Source of the DNA: JAIBJN01 sp963825255 | Lineage (GTDB): Bacteria; Actinomycetota; Thermoleophilia; Gaiellales; Gaiellaceae | DNA length: 64,000 nucleotides | Direction of reading: 5' to 3' | Assembly (NCBI GenBank): GCA_963825255.1 | Contig: CAWGSF010000013.1 | Coordinates: 1-64,000 of the forward strand | In this document: positions 17,295-26,795 of the stretch, in pieces | Position numbering within the stretch: the first letter of the stretch is position 1 | Layout: each line of letters begins with the position of its first letter | Notes under the pieces: model-generated | The model's input: the letters and a program-made list of their open reading frames with translations, nothing else | Database searches by the model: none | What the model was told of the DNA's origin: nothing | Position numbers and translations under genes: made by a program

Positions 17295-18342
17295 GTGCTT
17301 CGCAAGGTCCTCTACGCGCTGCTCGCCCTCGGCCCGATCACCGTGCTCGTCGACAAGGGCACGGACGCCAGCGACATCACCCTCTTCGTGCTCGCGGCGC
17401 TGGCGCTCATCCCGCTCGCCTGGCTGATCGGCGAGGCGACCGAGCACGCCGCGCACCACACCGGCCCGGGCATCGGCGGGTTCCTCAACGCGACGTTCGG
17501 GAACGCGCCCGAGCTGATCATCGCGCTCCTCGCGGTCAACAAGGGGCTCACCGAGGTCGTGCGCGGGTCGCTCACGGGCAGCGTCGTCGGCAACCTCCTC
17601 CTCGTCCTCGGCTTCTCGCTCGTGTTCGGCGGCAGAGGGCGGCTCGACCGGGGGTCCAGCCTGACGTCGTTCGCGCTCGTCGCGTTCGCCGTCGTGCTCT
17701 TCCTCATCCCGTCCGTCCCGAGCTGGGAGGGGGACCCCGACCGCAGCGAGCTCGTCGACCTCTCGGTTCCGGTGTCGATCGTCCTCCTGCTCGTCTACCT
17801 CGCCGTCACGTGGCTCGCGCTGCGGCGGCACCACCGCCTGCACACGTCCGACGAGCCGGCCGAGACGCAGGGGTGGTCGTTCCCGCTCTCGCTGGGGGTC
17901 CTCGGCGTCGCGACGCTCGTCACCGCGCTCGTCGCGGAGGTGCTCGTCAACACGCTCGAGACCTTCTCGCACGACCTCGGGCCTCTCCACGTTCTTCGTC
18001 TCCGCGGTGATCGTGGCGATCGTCGGGAACGCCGCCGAGCACGGAGGCGCGGTCGTCGTCGCCTACGGCGGGAACATCAAGCTCGCCGCCGAGATCGCGC
18101 TCTCCTCGAGCGCCCAGGTGGCCGTGTTCCTCATCCCCGCGGTCGCGCTCCTCTCCTGGCTGATCGAGCCGCTCGCGCTCTCCTTCCGCGTGGTCGAGAT
18201 CGCCGCGATGGGCGGCTCGGTCGTCTTCGCCTCGCTCCTCCTCTTCGGCGGGCAGTCGAGCCGCTGGCGCGGGGCGGCGCTCATCGCCGCGTACGCCGTC
18301 GTCGCCACGTGCTTCTACGTCGTCGGCGATCGCACGGCGTAG
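17295..18342 (+). CDS. cax: Calcium/proton exchanger (one frame break)
   Basis: 348 residues after removal of one extra G at 17979-17981. Eleven helices; each half bears the cation-binding signature of the CaCA superfamily: GGFLNATFGNAPELIIALL (residues 60-78) and VAIVGNAAEHGGAVVVAYGG (about 240). Exports Ca2+ from the cytoplasm in exchange for protons. An acidic cytoplasmic loop lies between the halves (SWEGDPDRSELVD). GTG 17295 is used because it begins the first helix and has a -10 box at the leaderless distance. Confidence 0.92.
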
Positions 18343-18361
18343 TTCGGTTAACCGCACCCCA

Positions 18362-18393
18362 GGACTCGCACCTGCCTCCTGGTTTGCGAGTCC
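18362..18393 (+). terminator. 9-bp hairpin between cax and the ABC operon
   Basis: GGACTCGCA (18362-18370) pairs perfectly with TGCGAGTCC (18385-18393) around a 14-base loop. A ten-base palindrome CGGTTAACCG sits just upstream (18345-18354). Either the cax terminator or part of the ABC operon control region. Confidence 0.45.
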
Positions 18394-18437
18394 GGGGAGG
18401 TGGAACCATGGCTGAGACACCGCCGGAGGAGGTTCCC

Positions 18438-18443
18438 TAGAGT
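18438..18443 (+). promoter_or_regulatory. -10 box of leaderless ABC operon
   Basis: TAGAGT, seven bases before ATG 18451. Confidence 0.5.
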
Positions 18444-18450
18444 GACCGCC

Positions 18451-19212
18451 ATGGAGACAGAGACCCAGCATGTTCAGAGCATCACCGACGCCGTCGTGAG
18501 CGCCAGCGACGTCGTGCGCACCTACGGCGAGGGCGACACCGCCGTGAATGCCCTTCGCGGCGTCTCGCTCGACGTCGAGCGGGCCAAGCTCACCGGCGTC
18601 ATGGGCCCCTCGGGCTCGGGCAAGTCGACGCTCATGCACATCCTCGCCGGGCTCGACCGGCCGACCTCGGGCGAGGTCGTCATCGACGGGACGAGCATCG
18701 GCGAGCTCGGCGACACCGACCTGACGAAGCTCCGCCGCGAGCACATCGGCTTCATCTTCCAGTTCTTCAACCTGCTCCCGATGCTGACGGCGCAGGAGAA
18801 CATCGCCCTGCCGCTCGAGCTCGCCGGCGGGAAGATCGACAAGGAGTGGGTCGACACCGTCATCGAGCGCGTCGGGCTCGCCGACCGCCGGACGCACCGT
18901 CCCTCCGAGCTCTCCGGCGGCCAGCAGCAGCGCGTCGCCATCGCCCGCGCGCTCATCTCGAAGCCCACCGTGGTCTTCGCCGACGAGCCGACGGGGAACC
19001 TCGACTCCACCACCGGACACGAGATCCTCGACCTCCTGCGCGAGTCGGTCGAGTCCTTCGGCCAGACGATCGTCATGGTCACGCACGACCCGAGCTCGTG
19101 CTCCTTCTCCGACCGCACGCTCTTCCTCGCCGACGGCTGCATCGTGAAGGAGCTCGGCAAGTCGACCGCGCACCAGGTGACCGAGACGATGGAGGCGGTG
19201 AGCAAGGCGTGA
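18451..19212 (+). CDS. ABC transporter ATPase, MacB/LolD type
   Basis: 253 residues. Walker A GPSGSGKST (near residue 55), Q-loop FIFQFFNLLPMLTAQEN, signature LSGGQQQRVAIARAL, Walker B VVFADEPTGNLD, and H-loop VMVTHD. Drives the FtsX-type permease encoded next, with which it overlaps by four bases. ATG 18451 is preferred because of the -10 box; GTG 18442, which has a GGAGGAGG upstream, is the leadered alternative. The pair probably acts on lipoproteins, peptides or envelope stress rather than nutrient import. Confidence 0.9.
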   Translation: METETQHVQSITDAVVSASDVVRTYGEGDTAVNALRGVSLDVERAKLTGVMGPSGSGKSTLMHILAGLDRPTSGEVVIDGTSIGELGDTDLTKLRREHIGFIFQFFNLLPMLTAQENIALPLELAGGKIDKEWVDTVIERVGLADRRTHRPSELSGGQQQRVAIARALISKPTVVFADEPTGNLDSTTGHEILDLLRESVESFGQTIVMVTHDPSSCSFSDRTLFLADGCIVKELGKSTAHQVTETMEAVSKA

Positions 19213-21766
19213 TCCGGGTCGCGGTGAGAGGGCTCCTCGGCCGCAAGCTGAGGGCGATCCTCACCGCCCTCGCGATCGTTCTCGGCGTCGCGCTCGTGAG
19301 CGGGACGCTCGTGCTCACCGACTCGATCGACCGCGCCTTCGACCGCATCTTCACCGACATCCGCTCCGGCTCGAGCGCCGTCATCAGCGGCAAGGCGGCG
19401 TTCGACCTCACCGAGGGGAGCGGCGCGACGGAGCCCGCCCTCGAGCAGTCGCTGCTCCAGCAGGTCAGGGCCCTGCCGGACGTGGAAGAGGCCGAGGGGA
19501 GCGTCGACGGCGAGGCTCAGATCATCGGGAAGGACGGCAAGGCGATCGTCAACGGCGGCGCGCCCAACCTCGGGTTCAGCATCGCCAACGGCGACAGCCG
19601 CTTCAACCCGCTCGTCCTCGTCCAGGGCAACTGGCCCGGCAACGGGGACGTCGTCGTCGACAAGGCGACGGCGGACGACCAGGGCCTCCAGATCGGGCAG
19701 AAGGTCGGCATCCAGGCCCTCGGCCCGGTCGAGTACCTCCGGCTCTCGGGCATCGTCGACTTCAAGTCCGTCTCGATCGGCGGCGCGACGCTCGCCGGCT
19801 TCGACCTGCCGACCGCCCAGAGCGTCTTCGACAAGGAAGGGCAAGCTCGACGAGATCGCCGTCGCCGCCAAGCCCGGCGTCTCCGACGAGCAGCTGGCGG
19901 CCGAGATCCAGAAGACCCTCCCTCCGAACACCCAGGTGCAGACGGCGGCGCAGCAGGCCAAGACGGACGCGTCGGACACCGACGAGTTCATCTCGTTCCT
20001 GCGCACGTTCTTCCTCGCGTTCGGAGGGATCGCGCTCTTCGTCGGCGCGTTCGTCATCGCCAACTCGCTCTCGATCACGATCGCCCAGCGGACGCGCGAG
20101 CTCGCGACGCTGCGCACGATCGGGGCGTCTCGCCGGCAGGTGCTCGGCTCCCTCATCGTCGAGTCCCTCATCGTCGGGGTCATCGCGTCGGTGGTCGGCC
20201 TCTTCCTCGGCCTCGGGCTCGCAAGGCTCCTGTTCTGGCTCTTCGACCTCGCCGGGTTCACGCTGCCCAACACCGGCCTCCTGCTCACGACGAGGACGAT
20301 CGTCATCGCGCTGCTCGTCGGCATCCTCGTCACCCTGCTCGCGAGCCTCCGGCCGGCGATCCGCGCGACGCGCGTCCCCCCGATCGCGGCCGTTCGCGAG
20401 GGCGCCACGCTCCCTGAGTCGCGATTCGCCCGCTTCCGTACGCCGGGAGCCATCCTCGTCACCGTGATCGGCTTCGTCGCGATCGTCTACGGCCTGTTCG
20501 GCGGCGGCCTCGGCACGGCCGAGATCCTCATCTTCATGGGGCTCGGGGCCGTCCTCATCTTCATCGGCGTCGCGCTCTTCGCGTCGAAGCTCGTGCCGAT
20601 GCTGGCGACCCTCCTCGGCTGGCCGTCCGCCAAGGTCGGCGGCGTGGCCGGGGAGCTCGCCCGGAGCAACGCGAAGCGAAACCCGCAGCGCACCGCGTCC
20701 ACCGCCGCCGCGCTCATGATCGGGCTCGCGCTCGTCACGCTCGTCGCCGTGCTCGGGCAGGGCATCCGCTCGACCTTCACGGCCGCGGTCGACGATCTCT
20801 TCGTCTCGGACTACGCGATCACGGCGCAGAACAACTTCTCGCCGATCCCCGTCAGCACCGCCGAGGCGGCCGAGAAGGCCAACGGCGTCGAGTCGGTGGC
20901 GAGCGTGCGCACCGGCGAGGCCCTCGTGTACGGGAACCCGACGTTCGTCACCGCGGTGACCCCGAACACGGCGGACGCGGTCGCGCTCGAATGGAAGGAC
21001 GGGTCGCAGGCCGTGTTCTCGGAGCTCGGCGCGAACGGCGCGTTCGTGGACGACGGCTTCGCCGACGACCACGACCTGAAGATCGGGTCGCCGGTCGCCA
21101 TCGAGACCCCGGCGGGGAAGAAGCTCGACCTGACCGTCAAGGGCATCTTCGAGCCGCCGTCGGGAGGCTCGCCGTTCGGGCAGGTGACGTTCTCGAGCGA
21201 GACCTTCGACGCGAACTACCCCGATCCGCAGAACCTCTACTCGTTCGTGACCATGCGCGGGGGCGTGACCCCGGCGAACACGGAGGCGCTGGACAACGCC
21301 CTGGCCGACTTCCCCAACGCCAAGGCGCAGACTCGCGACGAGTTCAAGGACAACCAGATCGGCCCGCTCAACAACATCCTCAACATCCTCTACGTCCTCC
21401 TCGCCCTGTCGGTCATCGTGAGCCTGTTCGGCATCGTCAACACCCTCGTGCTGACCGTCTTCGAGCGGACGCGCGAGCTCGGGATGCTGCGCGCGATCGG
21501 CATGACGCGCCGCCAGGTCCGGTGGATGATCCGCTACGAGAGCGTCATCACGGCGCTCATCGGCGCCGCGCTCGGGATCGTCCTCGGCGTCGTCCTCGCC
21601 GCCCTGCTGCGGGGCGCGGAGCCAGTTCGACCTGCGCTTCCACATCCCCGTGGGCCAGCTCGTCGTCTTCGCCATCGTGGCGGTCATCGTCGGGATCGTC
21701 GCCGCGGTCTTCCCCGCCCGCCGCGCGGCGAAGCTCAACGTCCTCAGGGCGCTCCAGTACGAGTAG
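19209..21766 (+). CDS. FtsX/MacB-type ABC permease, duplicated (two frame breaks)
   Basis: 851 residues after removal of an extra G (19839-19841) and an extra C (21622-21623); total length is 3n+2, as expected. The first helix follows RGLLGRKLRAILTALAIVLGVALVSG; a large extracytoplasmic domain precedes an FtsX core (FISFLRTFFLAFGGIALFVGAFVIANSLSI, TRELATLRTIGASRRQVLGSL). The second half repeats the plan, ending in ERTRELGMLRAIGMTRRQVRWMIRYE and PARRAAKLNVLRALQYE. Ten or so helices in total. GTG start overlaps the ATPase stop. Confidence 0.88.
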
Positions 21767-21778
21767 CCCCGCTGGGGC

Positions 21779-22606
21779 TCAGAGACGACCCGCCTCGGCG
21801 CTCGCCGAGGCGGTCGCCGTCTCGCTCTCCGTCGCCGCCTCGACGCGGACGACGTAGGCGCCCGCCGGCACGACCCGGCCCCGGTCGTCCCGCCGGTCCC
21901 AGGTCATGCGCACCGGGCCGGCACCCTGCAGCGCAGCCGGCCCGAGGACGCGGACGGGCCTGCCCCGGTCGTCCTCGACCTCGACGTTCAGCACGGCGTC
22001 CCTGCCGAGCCCGAACGAGATCGCGAGCTCGCGCTCGAACGGCCGCGGGGTGAGCGCAAGGCCTTCGAGGAGCGCCACGGGCTTCCCGCCCGCGCCCGGG
22101 CGCATCGCCTCGCGGCTCACCTGCTCCGGCCCGTGGAAGCGAAACGCGTCGCGAAACGACGAGAAGGCGGCCTCGTCGAACGCCCCGCAGGTCTCGATAC
22201 GGCCCCAGGCGGTCAGCGCGATGCGATCTGCGAGGCTCCCGAGGGGCGCCAGGACGATCCCGTCGGGGTCGGCCAGGTACCAGGCGCGAATCTTGGAGAT
22301 CGTGGTGGCCGCCACCTCCGGCCCGTACTGGACGGCGACGCCCCCGTGGGAGAGGTTGTGCACGACCCGGCGCTGGTCCAGCGGGTGCTCGTAGCGCCCC
22401 CAGGCGACCGGCTGCGCGCTGACGGCGCCGGTCGTCGGCGGGAACGTCTCCGCGCCGGGCTCGCCGGCGACGCACGCGCCCACGTCCCCATCGTCCCCCC
22501 GCGACGCAAGCAGGGCGCCGCCGAGCACGGCGCCGGCGAGCGCCACCGTCCCGAGAGCCGCCAGGACGAGCAGCCGGCGCCGCCGGCCGGCTCCCGCGGC
22601 GGGCAT
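21779..22606 (-). CDS. DUF3105 anchored protein with C-terminal FlgD-like Ig domain
   Basis: 275 residues from ATG 22606. Arg-rich start and one helix (LLVLAALGTVALAGAVLGGALL) anchor it outside the membrane. The DUF3105 part has GRYEHPLDQRRVVHNLSHGGVAVQYG and ends with LTAWGRIETCGAFDEAAFSSFRDAFRFHGPE. The final 80 residues resemble the FlgD Ig-like fold (NVEVEDDRGRPVRVL, MTWDRRDDRGRVVPAGAYVVRVEA). Function unknown. Two bases separate it from threonine aldolase upstream. Confidence 0.75.
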   Translation of the reverse strand: MPAAGAGRRRRLLVLAALGTVALAGAVLGGALLASRGDDGDVGACVAGEPGAETFPPTTGAVSAQPVAWGRYEHPLDQRRVVHNLSHGGVAVQYGPEVAATTISKIRAWYLADPDGIVLAPLGSLADRIALTAWGRIETCGAFDEAAFSSFRDAFRFHGPEQVSREAMRPGAGGKPVALLEGLALTPRPFERELAISFGLGRDAVLNVEVEDDRGRPVRVLGPAALQGAGPVRMTWDRRDDRGRVVPAGAYVVRVEAATESETATASASAEAGRL

Positions 22607-22608
22607 TC

Positions 22609-23686
22609 CTAGTAGGGAGTCGGCGCGTCGCCCGCGAGCTCGGCGGGACGCTCCGAGCCGGCCAGCGCCCGGGGGATGCGGTCGACCGCCACCTCGATGT
22701 CCTCGGCCGTCACGCCGAGGTACGTCACGGCCCGCAGAACGCCCCGCCCGCGCCGCGTAGGAGAGGAGGACACCTTCACCACGCAGGCGCGCGAGGACGT
22801 CGTCTGCCTCGAGGCCGAGCGCCGCAGTGTCGAGGAGGACGAAGTTCGTCTCGACCTGCTCGAGGTCGACCGGCAGGCCCGCGTCCGCGAGGCCCTCGGC
22901 CAGGCGTCGCGCGTTCGCGTTGTCGTCGGCGAGCCGCTCGATGTTGTGCTCGAGCGCGTAGAGACCTGCCGCGGCGACGATCCCCGCCTGCCGCATGGCG
23001 CCGCCGAACAGATGCTTGTACCGCCGCGCCGTCGCCATTCGCTCGCGGGAGCCGGCGACGAGCGCGCCCAGCGGGCACCCGAGCCCCTTGGAGAGGCAGA
23101 GCGTCACCGTGTCGAACTCGCGTCCGTACTCGGCCGCGGACGTCCCGCTCGCGACGACCGCGTTCATGAGCCGCGCGCCGTCGAGATGGACGCGGAGCCC
23201 GTGGCTGCGCGCCTCCGCGACGACGTCCCGAACCTGCTCGATCGGCCACACGCGCCCGCCGCCGCCGTTGTGGGTGTTCTCGAGGCAGACGAGGCGCGTG
23301 GGCGCCGTGTGGAGGTCGCCGCTCGGGCTCACCGCGTCGCGGACCTGGTCGGCCGTGAAGCGCCCGTCCGGAGCCGGGAGAGCCTTCATGGCGAGCCCCG
23401 AGTGCACCGCCGGGCCGCCGAGCTCGTAGCGGAAGACGTGGGCGTTCTCCTCGGCGAGCACCTCGTCGCCCGGCTGCGAGAGGACGCGCAGGGCGATCTG
23501 GTTCGCCATCGTCGCCGTCGGCACGAAGACCGCCTCCTCGTGCCCGAGGAGCTCCGCCCCACGCTCCTCGAGGGCCACCACCGTCGGGTCCTCGCGCTTC
23601 TGCTCGTCGCCGACGACCGCCTCGGCGATCGCGCGCCGCATCGCCGGCGTCGGCTGCGTCAGCGTGTCCGAGCGGAGGTCGATCAC
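22609..23686 (-). CDS. ltaE: Low-specificity L-threonine aldolase (one frame break)
   Basis: 358 residues after removing one extra base in CCCC at 22742-22745. PLP enzyme that cleaves threonine/allo-threonine to glycine and acetaldehyde. Starts IDLRSDTLTQPTPAMRRAIAEA; FVPTATMANQIAL, ENTHNGGGGRVWPIEQV, VHLDGARLMNA and the PLP lysine in LCLSKGLGCPLGALVAG are all present. GTG 23686 overlaps the MFS stop by four bases. It may feed glycine to the cleavage system encoded at 26.8-32 kb (inference). Confidence 0.9.
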
Positions 23687-24954
23687 GCGCTCACGGTACC
23701 TGGCTGCGTCGCCGGGCGGGGCTCGTCCACCCGCTTGCCGAGCACCAGGAGCGCGCCGGCCGTCACGGCGAGGGCGGCCGATCCGGCGACGGTGAACGCG
23801 AGCGCCGTCCCCCCCACGGCGGCGAGCCAGCCGGCCAGCATCCCTCCTGCCGGCCCCGCGCCGTTGAACGCGAAGTAGTAGAGGCCCATGATTCGGCCGC
23901 GCAGGCGATCCGGGGTCGCGAGCTGGAGCGTCGCGTTGGCGTTCGAGGTCCAGAGGGTGAACGCCACGCCAGCGACGAACAGGAACGGCACCACTCCGAC
24001 GAGCGTCGACTGCGGCGCGAGCGCCAGCTCGGCGAAGCCGAAGGCGGCGGTCCCGCCGAGCACGAGCTTCGGGCTCGCGCGGGAGATCGAAGCCGAGACG
24101 AGCGCGCCGAGCAGGGCGCCGGCCCCGAAGCACGCCATGACCACGCCGAAGATCTCCGGGCCCTCGACCAGCGTCCGCCGGGCCAGCACGGGCAGGAGGA
24201 CGTTGAAGTTGAACGAGAACGTGGTCACGAGCAGAACCGTCGCGAGCACCACACCCGCGAGCGGCACGCTCCGGAGGAACGCGAAGGCCTCGCGGCTGCC
24301 GCGCACGAGGGTCGGCGGGTCGGCTCCCCGCGCGAGCGGGAAGAGCTCGGCCGGACGGATCAGGGCGAGGCTGGCGAGAACGGCGAGGAAGCTGACCGCG
24401 TTCAGCAGGAAGCAGGCGCCGACGCCGACGCTCGCGATCACGATGCCACCGAGCGCCGGCCCGATCACGCGGGCGCCGTTGAAGAGGCCCGAGTTGAGGG
24501 CGACGGCGTTGGGAAGCTCGTCGCGCCCGACCATCTGGAACGTGAGCTGCTGGCGGGCCGGGTGGTCGAAGACGAGCGAGATGCCGCGCAGCCCGGTGAG
24601 GAGGTACACCTCCCAGACCTCGACGACGCCGGCGAGCGTCAGCCCGGCAAGGACGGCAGCGAAGACCATCGAGGCGGCCTGCGTGACGATGACGACACGG
24701 CGCGCGTCGAGCCTGTCGACAACGACCCCGCCGACCAGCCCGAGCAGCGTGGCGGGGAGGAACTGGCAGAGCATGAGGATCCCGACCGCCACGGGCGAGT
24801 GCGTGAGCACGAGGACGAGCCACGCGGCAGCGACGTTCTGCATCCACGTGCCGGTGACCGAGACCACCTGGCCCGAGAAGAAGATGCGGTAGTTGCGGTG
24901 CTTGCGGAGGCTCGACCAGGTGCGGCGCTGGGCGCGCAGGAACGCCGCCGTCAC
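23683..24954 (-). CDS. MFS transporter, DHA3/enterobactin-exporter type
   Basis: 423 residues, 12 helices. RNYRIFFSGQVVSVTGTWMQNVAAAWLVL opens the protein; GGVVVDRLDARRVVI is motif A. RGISLVFDHPARQQLTFQMV and NALNSGLFNGARVIGPALGG are typical of the MFS_3/EntS group. Exports an unknown small molecule. GTG 24954 overlaps the MarR stop, so it forms a regulator-exporter-ltaE-DUF3105 operon. Confidence 0.88.
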   Translation of the reverse strand: MTAAFLRAQRRTWSSLRKHRNYRIFFSGQVVSVTGTWMQNVAAAWLVLVLTHSPVAVGILMLCQFLPATLLGLVGGVVVDRLDARRVVIVTQAASMVFAAVLAGLTLAGVVEVWEVYLLTGLRGISLVFDHPARQQLTFQMVGRDELPNAVALNSGLFNGARVIGPALGGIVIASVGVGACFLLNAVSFLAVLASLALIRPAELFPLARGADPPTLVRGSREAFAFLRSVPLAGVVLATVLLVTTFSFNFNVLLPVLARRTLVEGPEIFGVVMACFGAGALLGALVSASISRASPKLVLGGTAAFGFAELALAPQSTLVGVVPFLFVAGVAFTLWTSNANATLQLATPDRLRGRIMGLYYFAFNGAGPAGGMLAGWLAAVGGTALAFTVAGSAALAVTAGALLVLGKRVDEPRPATQPGTVSA

Positions 24955-25392
24955 GCCTCGTCCTCGAGGAGCCGTTCGAGCGCCGGAAGGGCGGCGTCGA
25001 TCCGCTCGAGCTCGTCGGGCTCGAGCCGGCCCAGACCGCTCGGCGAGCCAGGCCGTTCGGCGCCGCCGCGCCGAGCGGAGAATGCGGAGGCCTTCCTCGG
25101 TCACCTCGAGCTCGACCCTGCGACGGTCTCGCTCGGACCGACGCCGCGCGACGAGCCCGGCCGCCTCGAGACGGTCGACGTGTGCGCTCATGGCCGGCGC
25201 CGAGACGCCCTCGAGCTCGGCGACCTCGAGCAGGCCCATCCTCGGGTTCGAGCGGATCGCCCAGAGAAGCGCAGCCTGACCGCCGGTGATCCCGAGGGGC
25301 GCCAGCTCGCGGCGGAGCCGGCGGTTGAGGTGAAGGAGCGTCGGTCGCAACCCGTTCGCGACCGCGATCGGATCCAAAGTAGTTAACATCAT
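24951..25392 (-). CDS. MarR-family regulator (one frame break)
   Basis: 146 residues after one extra base near 25026-25029. Helices LHLNRRLRRELAPLGITGGQAALLWAI and the wing SAPAMSAHVDRLEAAGLVARRRSERDRRRVELEVTEEG are characteristic. The C-terminal dimer helix DELERIDAALPALERLLEDEA lies in the shifted frame. First gene of its operon; its start codon lies inside a GTTAA/TTAAC inverted repeat, so self-repression is likely. Confidence 0.85.
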
Positions 25393-25404
25393 TAACGTAA
25401 TCTA
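25382..25404 (-). promoter_or_regulatory. MarR promoter with operator over the start codon
   Basis: Inverted repeat GTTAA (25382-25386), five bases, TTAAC (25392-25396), spanning the ATG at 25392. The -10 TAGATT is at 25399-25404, six bases before the ATG: leaderless. A bound dimer would cover both. Confidence 0.55.
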
Positions 25405-25441
25405 GCCGCCGAGGCTCGGGCCGCGCGTCACTCGTTCGGGG

Positions 25442-25447
25442 TACCGT
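25442..25447 (+). promoter_or_regulatory. -10 box of leaderless rlmN
   Basis: TACCGT, six bases before ATG 25454. Confidence 0.5.
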
Positions 25448-25453
25448 GAGGCG

Positions 25454-26434
25454 ATGGACGTCGAGCTCCTGAGGCGAACGCTCGCGGCCGCGGGCCAACC
25501 CGCCTATCGGGCCGATCAGGTCTGGGACTGGGTCGCCCGCGGCGCTCCCGGATACGGGGCGATGACGAATCTCCCCTCGGCGCTTCGCCGCGAGCTGGCC
25601 GAGACCGTCCCGTTCTCGACGCTCGGCCTCGAGCACGAGGCGCACTCGCGCGACGGCACGGTCAAGGCTCTCTTCTCGACCGCGGACGGGCATCCGGTCG
25701 AGGCGGTGCTCATGCGCTATCGCGACGGCCGCCGCTCCCTCTGCCTCTCGTCACAGTCCGGGTGCCCACTGACCTGCACGTTCTGCGCCACGGGCGCCAT
25801 GCGCTTCGGGCGGAACCTCACGTCGTCGGAGATCCTCGACCAGGCTCTTCACTTCCGCCGCGTCGAGGACGTGAACCACGCCGTGTTCATGGGGATGGGC
25901 GAGCCCATGCTCAACCTCGACGCGGTCATCGAGGCCGCCGACCGGCTGCCGACCCTCGGGATCGCGCACCGGCGGACGACGGTCTCGACCGTGGGCTGGA
26001 TGCCCGGCCTCCGCCGGTTCGTCGACGAGGTGAACCGGCCCGTCCGCCTCGCGCTCTCGCTCCACGCCGCCGACGGGACCCTCCGCTCACGGCTGATGCC
26101 CGTCAACGACCGCTTCCCGCTCGACGAGGTTCTCGCCGAGTGCCGCCGCTACGTCTCCCTCCGCCGCCGGAAGGTCTTCGTCGAGTACGTCATGCTCGGC
26201 GGCGTGAACGACCGCGTCGAGCAGGCGCACGAGCTCGCCCAGCTCCTCGATCCGAAGTCGTTCAAGGTGAACCTCATCCCCTACAACCCGACCGGCGCGT
26301 ACGCCGGCTCGACCCCGAAGGCGATCGCGGCGTTCAGGGAGGCGCTCGTGCGGCGCGGGGTGCCGACCACCGTCCGGCTCACGCGCGGGCGGGACATCGC
26401 GGCCGCCTGCGGCCAGCTGGCGGCGACGGCCTAG
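25454..26434 (+). CDS. rlmN: 23S rRNA (A2503-C2)/tRNA (A37) methyltransferase
   Basis: 326 residues. Radical-SAM dual-specificity RNA methylase. Fe-S cysteines C104, C108 and C111 in SGCPLTCTFCATG; methylated resting cysteine near residue 319 in AAACGQLAAT. Also FMGMGEPMLN (SAM contact), LALSLHAADG and FVEYVMLGGVND. Slightly shorter than E. coli RlmN, as in other actinobacteria. Convergent with the cupin gene. Confidence 0.94.
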   Translation: MDVELLRRTLAAAGQPAYRADQVWDWVARGAPGYGAMTNLPSALRRELAETVPFSTLGLEHEAHSRDGTVKALFSTADGHPVEAVLMRYRDGRRSLCLSSQSGCPLTCTFCATGAMRFGRNLTSSEILDQALHFRRVEDVNHAVFMGMGEPMLNLDAVIEAADRLPTLGIAHRRTTVSTVGWMPGLRRFVDEVNRPVRLALSLHAADGTLRSRLMPVNDRFPLDEVLAECRRYVSLRRRKVFVEYVMLGGVNDRVEQAHELAQLLDPKSFKVNLIPYNPTGAYAGSTPKAIAAFREALVRRGVPTTVRLTRGRDIAAACGQLAATA

Positions 26435-26435
26435 C

Positions 26436-26795
26436 TCACTCGAAGAAGGTGTCCTCGTCCGCGTACGCGGGCGCGCAGCAGCAGAGGAAACGGAGCTCCC
26501 CCTTCTCGCCGGCCCGGATCCGATGCCACGCTCCGGGCGGGATCAGGATCGCGTCTCCCGGGCCGACGGTTCGCGTCTCGCCGTCGAGCTCCATCTCGCC
26601 AGTCCCCTCGAGCAGCAGGTAGATCTCCTCGGTGCGGGCGTGGAAGTGCGCGCGCGTCTCGGCCCCGGGCGGGAGCGTCGCCTCGGCGAGGCTCTGCTTG
26701 AACGCTCCGCCCGCGCGCGCGTCCACGACCACGCGGATCGTCGAGCCGTCGAGCGTCGTGAACGGCTCCGCCGCATCGCGGTTGCGAACCTCCAT
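26436..26795 (-). CDS. Single-domain cupin
   Basis: 119 residues. Cupin motif 1 is H-x-H in GAETRAHFHARTEEIYLLLEG, motif 2 PGDAILIPPGAWHRI; three His and one Glu make a metal site. The C-terminus has CCC (FLCCCAPAYADEDTFFE). ATG 26795 overlaps the HEAT gene stop (ATGA), making it the last gene of the gcv operon. Substrate unknown. Confidence 0.82.
   Translation of the reverse strand: MEVRNRDAAEPFTTLDGSTIRVVVDARAGGAFKQSLAEATLPPGAETRAHFHARTEEIYLLLEGTGEMELDGETRTVGPGDAILIPPGAWHRIRAGEKGELRFLCCCAPAYADEDTFFE

Noticed and set aside
21779..25693. A 1304-residue minus-strand frame
   Set aside because: Artefact of high GC joining parts of DUF3105, ltaE and shadow sequence; real gene boundaries overlap by GTGA junctions.
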